From NCBI GenBank assembly GCA_947498595.1, contig CANMKX010000036.1:1-38287 (forward strand): a DNA stretch of 38,287 nt, in the 5' to 3' direction. The notes under the pieces were generated by a model. The model was not told the DNA's origin. It searched no databases and saw only the letters and a list, made by a program, of their open reading frames with translations. Shown here piece after piece: positions 1 to 8,041 of this stretch; position 1 is the stretch's first letter; the number at the start of each line of letters is the position of its first letter. This DNA is from an uncultured Aquimarina sp. Lineage in GTDB: Bacteria; Bacteroidota; Bacteroidia; Flavobacteriales; Flavobacteriaceae. The position numbers were made by a program, and so were the translations under genes.

Positions 1-1
1 A

Positions 2-82
2 TGGACCGCTCCTCTTCATAATTGGAGTTTGACCGTTCAACAACTTTATATTAAATTTGGGGAGAGAATCACACTGGATTGA
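2..82 (+). mobile_element. 3' end of an IS256-like (mutator-type) transposase gene, cut by the window edge
   Basis: An open frame enters from the left edge and ends at TGA 80-82. Its 26 residues include HNWSLTVQQLYIKFGERI. This resembles the conserved C-terminal tail of IS256-family transposases, where a Trp-containing segment is followed by a Gln-Leu / Phe-x-x-Arg-Ile pattern. That match is from memory of the family and rests on very few residues. The bases just downstream (about 90-112, ending in ttacagaccc) could be the right terminal inverted repeat, but without the left end this cannot be confirmed. Whether the element is intact cannot be seen. Confidence 0.5.
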
Positions 83-110
83 ATCATCGGACAGAGTTTA
101 ATTTACAGAC

Positions 111-167
111 CCAAAAACTCATATAAATAACACACGAAATATTTTTAGTTTTTATATGAGTTCTTGG
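111..167. terminator. Long imperfect inverted repeat, possible terminator or element boundary
   Basis: The arm 111-127 (ccaaaaactcatataaa) pairs with 151-167 (tttatatgagttcttgg): 16 of 17 positions match, around a 23-base AT-rich loop. It lies between the transposase tail and the 3' end of the minus-strand hydrolase gene, so it could end transcription from either side. The loop is long for a classical terminator and there is no clean T-run, so the role is uncertain. Confidence 0.4.
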
Positions 168-189
168 TTATTTTCATTACTATTTAATA

Positions 190-1653
190 CTATTTTCTAA
201 GTTCAATTTTAAATTCAGGGTATTTCTGATTCAACTCTAATAAATCCAATGATTTATCTTGCAAATACTTTTCAAAAAATTGTAATACAGCATTAGTTGT
301 TATTTTATAAGCCTTATTGGGTTTTATTATTCCAGCCTCATTTATTAATCTCGAATTAATTAGTAATGGAATGTCCATAAAATTAGAATGACTAGAATTC
401 AAAATTTCAGCATTGTAAAAATCTGAAGAGCTACCATTACGATAAGCATGTATGTTTAAATTTGGATGTGATTGATTCCAGTCTGATGCTATTAAAGCAA
501 ATGGTTTTGTCATGACTGTATCGATCATTTTTCCCCATTGTACCCCATCTAGATTAATCCCTGCTTTAATTCTATAGTCATCAAGCAATGCTTGACCTGC
601 ACCAGCACCATCTTGAGAATGTCCTAATACACCAATTTTCTTTGTATCAAGATGGTGAGCTAGAAAAGTAGATGTATTCCATTTTTCTAATTCATCTACT
701 ACCAAAGAAATATCATTACTATATCTTTCAGTTAATGCTGCTCCATAATAATTTAGCATAAGTTCATGTATGCTTTTAAGCTGGCCCTTAAGTGTTTTGG
801 CTTTAGTATAGTTTTGCATAGCATCCCAAACCATTGTTGCCATATCTTTATTGTTATGCTTTCTATCGTATTCAGTATTAAAAAGTTTTACTTCTCCACT
901 AGGAAATAATGTTCCTGTACTTTCATATGTATGATTTATATTTAGTACAATATACCCATGGCTTACAATTTCTTCTAGCAATGCATAATAACCAGAAGCT
1001 TGAGAATAGCTACCATGAGAGAAAATTAACAAAGGAAATTTACCTTTAGCTACAGATGGATTTGTATATGTGTGTGTCGTAACCATATCTAAATAATTAA
1101 ATATAGATTTTGGCAACCCATATTTTATAGCAAAACTAACTCTATCCCCGTCGTTTAAATAAGTTTCAGGTTTCTCATCATTAAGCATAGCAGGATACCA
1201 CACTTTTATCATTAATTCTCTCTTATCTCCAATCTCTGAAGTCATTATTTCATCTTTGTTGGTTTTTAAATGAATATATTGAGAACCTATATTATATTTT
1301 CCAGTTGGTACAGGCAAATCAAAAACTGGAAAAACAGATGATAGTATTAAACCAAATAATAAAAGCATCACGAATAGTAATCCGCTTATAATTTTCCTAA
1401 ACCATCTTCCTTTGAAAAAAAGATATTTTCTATATAAACACCAAATTAAAATTAGGATTATTAGATATATAGGAATCATTTGCCACCGATATCCTTCAAA
1501 AATTAAATGTAGAGTAATAGCACCTCCTATAATTATTATAGGGATTCTTTTATTTAGTAAATGCCCTTTTATTGAAATATAAAAAGGAAAAATTGTGCTA
1601 ATGATTAGAAGAATGATTTCAAAAAGTCTCATAGTTGTTATATGTTTTGACAA
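190..1653 (-). CDS. Membrane-anchored PAF-acetylhydrolase-like alpha/beta hydrolase
   Basis: This 487-residue protein starts with about four hydrophobic helices (residues about 10-30, 36-54, 59-77 and 88-111), followed by a soluble alpha/beta hydrolase domain. The visible catalytic set fits the platelet-activating-factor acetylhydrolase / dienelactone-hydrolase-like group. The oxyanion region is FSHGSYSQASGYY (211-223), the nucleophile is Ser346 in GHSQDG, the acid is probably Asp369 in INLDG, and the base is His422 in SSHSNF. The order and spacing match that family, although the usual GHSxGG has Asp in place of its first glycine after x. The substrate is unknown; an ester or phospholipid-like compound is inferred from the family. 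The gene lies 69 bases downstream of a LuxR-type regulator on the same strand and may be co-transcribed with it. Confidence 0.75.
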   Translation of the reverse strand: MSKHITTMRLFEIILLIISTIFPFYISIKGHLLNKRIPIIIIGGAITLHLIFEGYRWQMIPIYLIILILIWCLYRKYLFFKGRWFRKIISGLLFVMLLLFGLILSSVFPVFDLPVPTGKYNIGSQYIHLKTNKDEIMTSEIGDKRELMIKVWYPAMLNDEKPETYLNDGDRVSFAIKYGLPKSIFNYLDMVTTHTYTNPSVAKGKFPLLIFSHGSYSQASGYYALLEEIVSHGYIVLNINHTYESTGTLFPSGEVKLFNTEYDRKHNNKDMATMVWDAMQNYTKAKTLKGQLKSIHELMLNYYGAALTERYSNDISLVVDELEKWNTSTFLAHHLDTKKIGVLGHSQDGAGAGQALLDDYRIKAGINLDGVQWGKMIDTVMTKPFALIASDWNQSHPNLNIHAYRNGSSSDFYNAEILNSSHSNFMDIPLLINSRLINEAGIIKPNKAYKITTNAVLQFFEKYLQDKSLDLLELNQKYPEFKIELRK

Positions 1654-1722
1654 ATAATGAATTCTTTACTTCAGATTCAAAATATAGGCAATGGACAAAT
1701 GATGGACAACCTTCTTTTTGAG

Positions 1723-2262
1723 CTAAATATTTAAAAGTACTGTGAGAATTTCTTCTTTTGATTTAATTCCTAACTTCTTCCTAAGCCTATATCTAGCTTT
1801 ATTTACGCTATCCTGAGTAATGTTTAATAATTGTCCTATTTCTTTTGAACTTAAATTAAGTCTCAACAAAGCACATAACTTTAATTCGTTTACAGAAATA
1901 TTAGGGTATTTTCTTTGTAGTGAATGATTGAAGTTTGGGTAAATTCTTTCAAAATTCGAATAAAATGAAATAAGATTAGGTTTGTTTGAATCGGATTGTA
2001 ATATTTGATACAAATAATCACTTATATCAATTTTTAGTTTTTGAATATTATCATCTTGCTTTAGCAATTTGAGATCATTTTTTTCTCTTTCTAATTCATC
2101 GTATTTTAAAACCTTTTTTTTCTGTCGATCTTTTATTCTTTTAACTTCTCTCTTTCTTATTAGATATGGGATAGAGATATATAAGATGATACATAAGGCT
2201 AATGCAGATAAAAATAAAATGGTAAAGATAAACCAAGTGTCAGTATTAACTCTAAAATTCAT
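1723..2262 (-). CDS. Membrane-anchored LuxR/GerE-type helix-turn-helix regulator
   Basis: The 179-residue protein has one N-terminal transmembrane helix (about residues 10-34), a strongly charged coiled-coil-like stretch (about 35-75), and a C-terminal HTH (about 120-175) containing LSSKEIGQLLNITQDSVNKA. Bacteroidetes often carry proteins built as TPR sensor, membrane helix, coiled coil, HTH. This one has only the last three parts, and an in-frame TAA lies directly before the ATG, so the TPR part is missing and not merely in an overlooked upstream extension. It may be a natural short form or a remnant that still folds. Its likely target is the hydrolase gene immediately downstream, which is inferred from position only. 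Confidence 0.7.
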   Translation of the reverse strand: MNFRVNTDTWFIFTILFLSALALCIILYISIPYLIRKREVKRIKDRQKKKVLKYDELEREKNDLKLLKQDDNIQKLKIDISDYLYQILQSDSNKPNLISFYSNFERIYPNFNHSLQRKYPNISVNELKLCALLRLNLSSKEIGQLLNITQDSVNKARYRLRKKLGIKSKEEILTVLLNI

Positions 2263-2498
2263 TAAGCAGGTATTTCTTTAATGATACGTATGAATATAAA
2301 ACTATAAATTTATATTTTTTCAAATTAGCAGTAGCTAATTCACGTGAATAAATAAGTTGATACAAACTTTATTTAAAAGTTATAATCTAAAACTAGATCT
2401 CGCAATAGTTACAAGACTAATAAGTAAGTTCGAATTTTAAATTGCTCTATTTTTAGAGAAGTCTACAAAAAACAAATCTAATTTTCTATTTAAAAAAC
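2263..2498. other. Intergenic region, no gene seen
   Basis: About 240 AT-rich bases lie between the LuxR-type gene and the bidirectional terminator. I see no ORF of note, no RNA gene and no convincing -7 box. It presumably holds the promoter of the minus-strand regulator. Confidence 0.5.
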
Positions 2499-2535
2499 AA
2501 AAAAGCCCGTTTCAATTACTGAAACGGGCTTTTTT
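2499..2535. terminator. Bidirectional rho-independent terminator
   Basis: A perfect 16-bp stem (aaaaaagcccgtttca / tgaaacgggctttttt) encloses the 5-base loop attac. The T-run in both directions suits the end of the minus-strand DUF1338 gene. Confidence 0.9.
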
Positions 2536-2556
2536 AATATTATAAAATGAAACAAC

Positions 2557-3369
2557 CTAAGAAGGTTGTAAATTCATATCAGTACTTTCAAAAATCTTAT
2601 CTGCCGAATTCGCTATAAAACCAGTAAATAAAGCTCCATTTGATTGAGCATATCTAAATGCAAACTCATAATAACAAGAAGTTATTTGCTTTACACCTTC
2701 TGTAAATTCTACATCAACAACATCAGCAAGAATGCTAGATTGTTCTAATAATTGTTCAGGAGTTCCTTTAATTTCTCCTCCAGAAGCATTTAAAGTAAAT
2801 CCTTTCTCTTTTAAAAACTCATTTACTTCTTGTAAAGAGGAGAAAGAATCTAATTTATTTACATCAACTGTAAAGTGATTTGAACAAAAACCATTAACAT
2901 ACATCCATGCGGCATACTCAGATTCGTTCATTAAAGATTGGTATAATTCAAACGAAGGTGTTCCCCACAAGCGACCTTCTAAAATTAAAGCATCTTTTTT
3001 TAGCAATTCTTGATCTACGCTGTCAATCAATGTTTTAATCGATGCTTGTAAATCATCAGAAAATTCTTCAGTTAGTAATTGACTGATAAAGATTTTAGGC
3101 GCATTAGCGTCTGTCTTATGTTCAAAATGCCTTGCGAATAATTTCTTTTTTTCAAATTTATATTCTCCACTTGGTTCATATCCCATTGCTAAAAATGGTT
3201 TCGCCAATATTTCGATGTCAATTCTAGGATCATTAAACGTACGAATCGCTATATGATCATTGAAAATAGTGTTTCCTTCGTTTTCAAAAAGATTCTTAAC
3301 TTTTTGAGCAGATGGTGTTTTAGCTGTGTATTGTTTCCAAAGTTCTTCAAAAAACATGGTAGTATCCAT
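2557..3369 (-). CDS. DUF1338 / HglS-type 2-oxoadipate dioxygenase/decarboxylase
   Basis: The 270-residue protein belongs to the DUF1338 family. The characterised member (HglS of Pseudomonas putida) is an Fe(II) enzyme that converts 2-oxoadipate to D-2-hydroxyglutarate plus CO2 in lysine breakdown. The visible signature is NDHIAIRTF, with His39 and Arg43 four residues apart as in the HglS active site, followed by His165 in SNHFTVDV and Glu235 in CYYEFAFRY. These could form the His-His-Glu metal triad plus the substrate arginine. The protein is shorter than the roughly 450-residue Pseudomonas enzyme, a compact form I believe is common in Bacteroidetes. It is divergent from an Lrp regulator and a D-2-hydroxyglutarate-dehydrogenase-like gene, which supports the pathway assignment. 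The exact substrate is inferred. Confidence 0.85.
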   Translation of the reverse strand: MDTTMFFEELWKQYTAKTPSAQKVKNLFENEGNTIFNDHIAIRTFNDPRIDIEILAKPFLAMGYEPSGEYKFEKKKLFARHFEHKTDANAPKIFISQLLTEEFSDDLQASIKTLIDSVDQELLKKDALILEGRLWGTPSFELYQSLMNESEYAAWMYVNGFCSNHFTVDVNKLDSFSSLQEVNEFLKEKGFTLNASGGEIKGTPEQLLEQSSILADVVDVEFTEGVKQITSCYYEFAFRYAQSNGALFTGFIANSADKIFESTDMNLQPS

Positions 3370-3431
3370 TATACTTTCTTTTTTGTGGTAAAAATACTAA
3401 TTTTGACCATTATTAGATTTCAATAAAATGT

Positions 3432-3502
3432 ATTTTGTTATTTTATAAGTGTTTTTCTGTCAAAATAATCTTATAATCTTTTTTGTAAAGTCATTTTGTT
3501 AT
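3432..3502. promoter_or_regulatory. Divergent control region with a direct repeat (candidate Lrp operator)
   Basis: The 10-mer attttgttat occurs at 3432-3441 and 3493-3502, 61 bases start to start (about six helical turns), within the 158-base gap between the divergent DUF1338 and Lrp genes. Lrp/AsnC proteins commonly bind phased AT-rich sites next to their own gene. That this repeat is such a site is inference. Confidence 0.3.
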
Positions 3503-3527
3503 ATCTGTTTTAGAAAAAAGTAACACT

Positions 3528-4001
3528 ATGAGTCATTTTGATTATATCGATCAACAAATCTTATTACATATAAGAGAAGATGCTCGTAAACCATACTCGC
3601 AAATAGCAAATGAATTAAAGATCTCAAATTCTTTGGTACATCAGCGTATCAAAAAAATGCAAACAGAAGGTATCATAAACAAAGCTGCTTTTGCTATCGA
3701 CGAGCAATCTATAGGATACAAAACAAAATCTTATGTAGGTATTCGATTAAGAGAAGCTAGGTTTGCAGAAATAGTTGTGGAAAATCTAGCTAAAATACCC
3801 GAAATAGTAGAATGTAATTATGTTTCTGGTAATTATGCGATTTTCATTCTTATTTATGCACTTAACAATCAACATTTACGTAAACTATTATACGAACAAA
3901 TCCATCAAATTGATGGTGTAGCAGGAACAGATAGCTTTATTTGTTTTGATACAAATTTTAAAAGATCTGTACCATTAGATATAATTTCAAAAAAGATATG
4001 A
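3528..4001 (+). CDS. Lrp/AsnC-family transcriptional regulator
   Basis: The 157-residue length is normal for the family. The N-terminal HTH (about residues 5-55) contains YSQIANELKISNSLVHQRIKKM. The C-terminal ligand-sensing RAM domain (about 65-145) shows the typical alternating pattern (KSYVGIRL, IPEIVECNYVSGNYAIFI). The stop TGA overlaps the ATG of the next gene (ATGA), so the two are translationally coupled. With a 2-oxoadipate dioxygenase gene divergent and a D-2-hydroxyglutarate dehydrogenase gene downstream, it is likely a local regulator responding to lysine or a breakdown product. The ligand is inferred. Confidence 0.93.
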   Translation: MSHFDYIDQQILLHIREDARKPYSQIANELKISNSLVHQRIKKMQTEGIINKAAFAIDEQSIGYKTKSYVGIRLREARFAEIVVENLAKIPEIVECNYVSGNYAIFILIYALNNQHLRKLLYEQIHQIDGVAGTDSFICFDTNFKRSVPLDIISKKI

Positions 4002-6916
4002 ATACGACATTATTAACCGCATTAAATGATCGTTTGGAAGGGACTATTCTTAATGATAAACTTACCAAAACATTATATGCAACTGATGCATCTGTGTATA
4101 GAAAAACGCCGCTTGCAGTTGCATTTCCAAAAACCAAAAAAGATCTTATAGAAATTATATCATTTGCCAATCAACATGGTGTTGGCATTATACCTAGAAC
4201 AGCTGGAACTTCTTTAGCTGGACAATGTGTTGGTGATGGAATTGTAGTAGACGTTTCTAAATATTTCACCAAAATAATATCACTCGACAAAGAAAACAAA
4301 TCAATTGTAGTCGAGCCAGGAGTTATACGCGATGATCTTAATAGATATCTTAAACCATATGGGCTATTTTTTGGCCCTAATACTTCTACATCTAACCGAT
4401 GTATGATAGGAGGTATGGTAGGTAATAATAGTAGTGGTACAACTTCTATACAATATGGTGTTACTAGAGATAAAGTAATTGCTATTGATGCAATTCTAGC
4501 TGACGGAAGTCAAGCAACTTTTAAAGAGCTTACAATAAATGAATTTAAAGAAAAGCAAGAATTAAAAAATCTTGAAGGAAAAATTTATCAATCATTATAT
4601 AATGAATTAAATGATAAATTAGTTCAAAGGAATATAAGAGAGAATTTCCCAAAACCGACGATACATAGAAGAAGCACAGGATATGCTATCGATGAGTTAA
4701 TTGAAAGTAATATTTTTAAAGAAAACCAAGAAAATATCAATATCTGTGATTTGTTATCCGGAAGCGAAGGAACTTTAGCTGTAAGTACGCAAATCACATT
4801 ACAATTAGATACATTACCTCCGCAAGAAAGTTTAATGATTGCAACGCATTATCAATCTATAGAAGATTGTTTAAATGATGTAGCTCCAGTAATGAAGCAC
4901 AATTTATTTACTTGTGAGATGATGGATAAAACGATTCTTGATTGTACTATAAATAATAAAGAACAACTTAAAAATCGTTTTTTTATATCTGGAGATCCAG
5001 AAGCTATTTTAATGCTAGAATTAAGAGCTACAACTAAAAATGACCTTGAACGTCAGAAAAATGAATTATTAGCTACTATAGAGAACTCTGGCTTAAGTTA
5101 TGCCCATCCAATTTTAAAAGGAAACGAAATCAATCAAGCTTTGGAGTTAAGAAAAGCAGGTTTGGGACTTTTAGGTAATATCGTCGGTGATAAAAAAGCT
5201 GTTGCTTGTATAGAAGATACAGCGGTAGCACTTGAAGATTTAGCTCCTTATATAGCAGAGTTTTCCCAATTAATGAAAAAACACCAACAAGATGCCGTTT
5301 ATTATGCACATGCAGGAGCAGGAGAATTACACCTTCGTCCAATATTAGATCTTAAGAAAAGTCACGATGTTAAACTATTTAAAGAAATTACTGATGATGT
5401 AGCCAAGCTTGTTAAAAAGTATAAAGGATCGATGAGTGGAGAACATGGTGATGGTATTGTAAGAGCTCAATATATTCCATTCATGATTGGTGAAGAGAAT
5501 TATCAAATCTTGAAAAGAATAAAAAGAGTTTTTGACCCTAATGGAATTTTAAATCCAGGTAAAATAGTGGATGCGTATGCAATGGATGAATCGTTACGAT
5601 ATGTTCCAGATCGTAAAGAACCTCAAATAGAAACATTGTTAGACTTTTCAGATTCTTTAGGAATTTTACGTGCTGCAGAAAAATGTAATGGAAGTGGAGA
5701 TTGTAGACGTTCACCAGAAGCTGGAGGTACTATGTGTCCAAGTTATAGAGCTACTAAAAATGAAAAGGATACGACTCGAGGGAGGGCAAATACACTCCGA
5801 GAATTTTTAACAAATAGTGAAGAAATAAATAAATTTAATCACAAAGAGCTTAAAGAAGTATTTGATTTATGTCTTAGTTGCAAAGGTTGTGCTAGTGAAT
5901 GTCCTTCTAATGTTGATGTAGCTGCATTGAAAGCAGAATTTCAATATCAATACCAAAAAGAGCAAGGTATCTCGTTACGTACAAAATTATTTGCTTATAA
6001 TAATAAACTAAACGAACTAGGAAGCATCGCTCCAAAACTGACTAACTTCTTTTTCACGAATAAACTTACTTCTACACTATTAAAGAAAAGTATGGGAGTT
6101 GCGAAAGAACGAGAATTACCTACAATTAATAGAGTTTCTTTACAAAAATGGTGTAAAAAGTCTTTGAATGGTCACCAACCAAAAAAGCCAATAAAAACAG
6201 TTTATTTCTTTATTGACGAATTTACAAATCATCTAGATGCACCTATAGGTATTGATGCGATTAAAGTTTTGACAAATCTAGGATATTATGTAAAAACGAT
6301 TAAGCATTACGAAAGTGGAAGAACTTTTATTTCTAAAGGTTTATTAAAAGAAGCTCAAAATGTTGCCAATAAAAACATTTCTATTTTCAAAGATATTATA
6401 TCCAATGAAACACCACTTTTGGGGTTAGAACCTTCAGCTATTTTAACTTTTAGAGATGAATATATTCGCTTAGCAAATGATAAAGAAACAGCTCAAAAAA
6501 TTGCAAATAACACTTATATTATAGACGAATTTATAGCTTCAGAAATTAAAAACAACATAATAAAAGATACTCAATTCTCTAACGACAAAAAAATAATTAA
6601 ATTACACGGACATTGCCATCAAAAGGCATTATCCTCAGTTCACCCAAGTTTTAGTATCTTAAATTTACCAAAAAATTACACCGTTACAATTATTCCTTCT
6701 GGATGTTGTGGTATGGCAGGATCTTTTGGCTATGAAAAAGAACACTACGATGTAAGTATGAAAATTGGTGAACAAACCTTATTTCCTGCTATCCGAAAAG
6801 CTCCTAATGAGACTATAATAGCTGCTACAGGAACAAGTTGTAGACATCAAATTAAAGATGGAACAACACGTATTGCAAAACACCCAATAACAATTCTTAA
6901 AGAAGCCTTGATTTAA
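3998..6916 (+). CDS. D-2-hydroxyglutarate dehydrogenase-like FAD/Fe-S protein (YdiJ type)
   Basis: At 972 residues this is a fusion of three parts. The N-terminal FAD-binding PCMH domain has PRTAGTSLAGQ at 66-76. A flavoenzyme C-terminal domain containing GEHGDG follows. An Fe-S/CCG part has CNGSGDCRR (about 563), CLSCKGCASECPS (about 625) and, near the C-terminus, HGHCHQKAL and SGCCGMAGS (about 903). This architecture and length match YdiJ-type proteins, which oxidise D-2-hydroxyglutarate to 2-oxoglutarate and pass electrons to a membrane or other acceptor. D-lactate or another 2-hydroxyacid is the alternative substrate. The adjacent HglS-type gene, whose product would be exactly D-2-hydroxyglutarate, favours the first reading. 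It overlaps the Lrp gene by four bases. Confidence 0.85.
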   Translation: MNTTLLTALNDRLEGTILNDKLTKTLYATDASVYRKTPLAVAFPKTKKDLIEIISFANQHGVGIIPRTAGTSLAGQCVGDGIVVDVSKYFTKIISLDKENKSIVVEPGVIRDDLNRYLKPYGLFFGPNTSTSNRCMIGGMVGNNSSGTTSIQYGVTRDKVIAIDAILADGSQATFKELTINEFKEKQELKNLEGKIYQSLYNELNDKLVQRNIRENFPKPTIHRRSTGYAIDELIESNIFKENQENINICDLLSGSEGTLAVSTQITLQLDTLPPQESLMIATHYQSIEDCLNDVAPVMKHNLFTCEMMDKTILDCTINNKEQLKNRFFISGDPEAILMLELRATTKNDLERQKNELLATIENSGLSYAHPILKGNEINQALELRKAGLGLLGNIVGDKKAVACIEDTAVALEDLAPYIAEFSQLMKKHQQDAVYYAHAGAGELHLRPILDLKKSHDVKLFKEITDDVAKLVKKYKGSMSGEHGDGIVRAQYIPFMIGEENYQILKRIKRVFDPNGILNPGKIVDAYAMDESLRYVPDRKEPQIETLLDFSDSLGILRAAEKCNGSGDCRRSPEAGGTMCPSYRATKNEKDTTRGRANTLREFLTNSEEINKFNHKELKEVFDLCLSCKGCASECPSNVDVAALKAEFQYQYQKEQGISLRTKLFAYNNKLNELGSIAPKLTNFFFTNKLTSTLLKKSMGVAKERELPTINRVSLQKWCKKSLNGHQPKKPIKTVYFFIDEFTNHLDAPIGIDAIKVLTNLGYYVKTIKHYESGRTFISKGLLKEAQNVANKNISIFKDIISNETPLLGLEPSAILTFRDEYIRLANDKETAQKIANNTYIIDEFIASEIKNNIIKDTQFSNDKKIIKLHGHCHQKALSSVHPSFSILNLPKNYTVTIIPSGCCGMAGSFGYEKEHYDVSMKIGEQTLFPAIRKAPNETIIAATGTSCRHQIKDGTTRIAKHPITILKEALI

Positions 6917-6918
6917 AT

Positions 6919-7554
6919 ATGAGTACAACAATAGAAATCATTCCTGTAGAAACAGTCTCCATAACTTTTGGAAATGTTTTGGAGACAGTCCAAAAAAAGA
7001 TAAATACATTTTTATCAACATTAAATGTTAAGCCTATTACTATAGCAATAAAAATCCATGATGAAAATGAAAATTATCAATTATCACCAAATCTTGAAGA
7101 TCAATTTTCATGGAAACAAAATGAATTTATTTGGTGGACTATTTCTGGCACTGAAGGAGGTATCCAAGTATATACAGATAGCTTAAAAGACGAGTTAATT
7201 GATCCTGATAATCCATGGTGGGTTTTTGATGAAATGATAATGAATAATAATAGTATAGATGATATCGAAACTTTAATTGATAAAGCTAAACAATTTGATA
7301 CTTGCTGGTATGTGAATAGAAATTTTGGTATGTCAGCAATTTTTTATGCATTGCAAGGTGTTATTAGTGCTACATTAGCAGAATTAACTTCAGGTATCAT
7401 ATGGAATGAAGATGAGGCTTGGGAATTTGATAGATTTCCTAGCACATCAAAGAGTTTTGAAAATTGGTACTTGCAAGAAAAACACGCAACTACAGAAGAA
7501 TTTAAAACTTTGGCTAAAGAATGTATAGAAGAAATTGTTTCAAAATTCAAATAA
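6919..7554 (+). CDS. Hypothetical acidic cytoplasmic protein
   Basis: I do not recognise this 211-residue protein. It has no signal peptide or membrane helix, is acidic, and is rich in Trp clusters (FIWWTISGTEGG, DPDNPWWVFDEM, TCWYVNRNFGMS). Its ATG follows the preceding stop codon by only two bases, so it is almost certainly in the Lrp/dehydrogenase operon. A possible TTG start of the next small gene overlaps its 3' end. Tight coupling suggests a link to this operon, but no function can be assigned. Confidence 0.7.
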   Translation: MSTTIEIIPVETVSITFGNVLETVQKKINTFLSTLNVKPITIAIKIHDENENYQLSPNLEDQFSWKQNEFIWWTISGTEGGIQVYTDSLKDELIDPDNPWWVFDEMIMNNNSIDDIETLIDKAKQFDTCWYVNRNFGMSAIFYALQGVISATLAELTSGIIWNEDEAWEFDRFPSTSKSFENWYLQEKHATTEEFKTLAKECIEEIVSKFK

Positions 7555-7843
7555 TCGTCTCATCAAACTTAAAGAAGAATTAATAAGCACTCTGAAGTTA
7601 TTCAGTGGATTGTATATATTTTTAGGGATAGTTTCCATGTTCTTGCTTTTCACTCTTTCAGACGAAGCTGAAGGAACATTTTTAGATATATTTATTAATT
7701 TATTGTTTTTTGGAAACTCGTATCTATTTTTATTTAGTTTATATCGAATAATACGCAAAAAAGAAGGAACAAGCACATCGGTATTAATAGGAATCATAGC
7801 AATAATAACGATATGTATAATTATAATTTATTTTGGATATTAA
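7535..7843 (+). CDS. Small hypothetical membrane protein
   Basis: The 102-residue frame opens with TTG at 7535, inside the end of the previous gene, because no ATG fits upstream of the first helix. A purine-rich stretch (gaagaaa) precedes it. Three hydrophobic segments (about residues 22-40, 47-66 and 80-100) predict an inner-membrane protein with a short charged loop (RIIRKKEG). No family is recognised. The non-ATG start lowers confidence in the exact N-terminus; the hydrophobic pattern supports the frame being real. Confidence 0.5.
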   Translation: MFQNSNNRLIKLKEELISTLKLFSGLYIFLGIVSMFLLFTLSDEAEGTFLDIFINLLFFGNSYLFLFSLYRIIRKKEGTSTSVLIGIIAIITICIIIIYFGY

Positions 7844-8041
7844 TCTAAACCATAGTCAATACTAAAGTATTTACGATTTAATAGAATCAATATAATATGG
7901 TTTATTGTTAAAAAATTGTTTTATAATAGGTTTTTTATCAAAAAAGAAAGGTTTTTAAAAAAAACAATCCTTTTGAATGTAACAAAAGTCACAAGGTTAA
8001 TTTATCAAAAAGAGTGTTCTTGCAATATAAAAACATACATC

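Noticed and set aside
6919..7843. Possible toxin-antitoxin or effector-immunity pair
   Set aside because: Only small size and overlap suggest it; no toxin, antitoxin or immunity motif was recognised.
7846..7904. 8-bp inverted repeat (taaaccat / atggttta) as terminator
   Set aside because: The loop is over 40 bases and no T-run follows; chance is likely in such AT-rich DNA.
7916..8041. In-frame TTG extension of the VOC protein
   Set aside because: The extra 42 residues are basic and unlike VOC starts, whereas ATG 8042 begins exactly at the first VOC strand.
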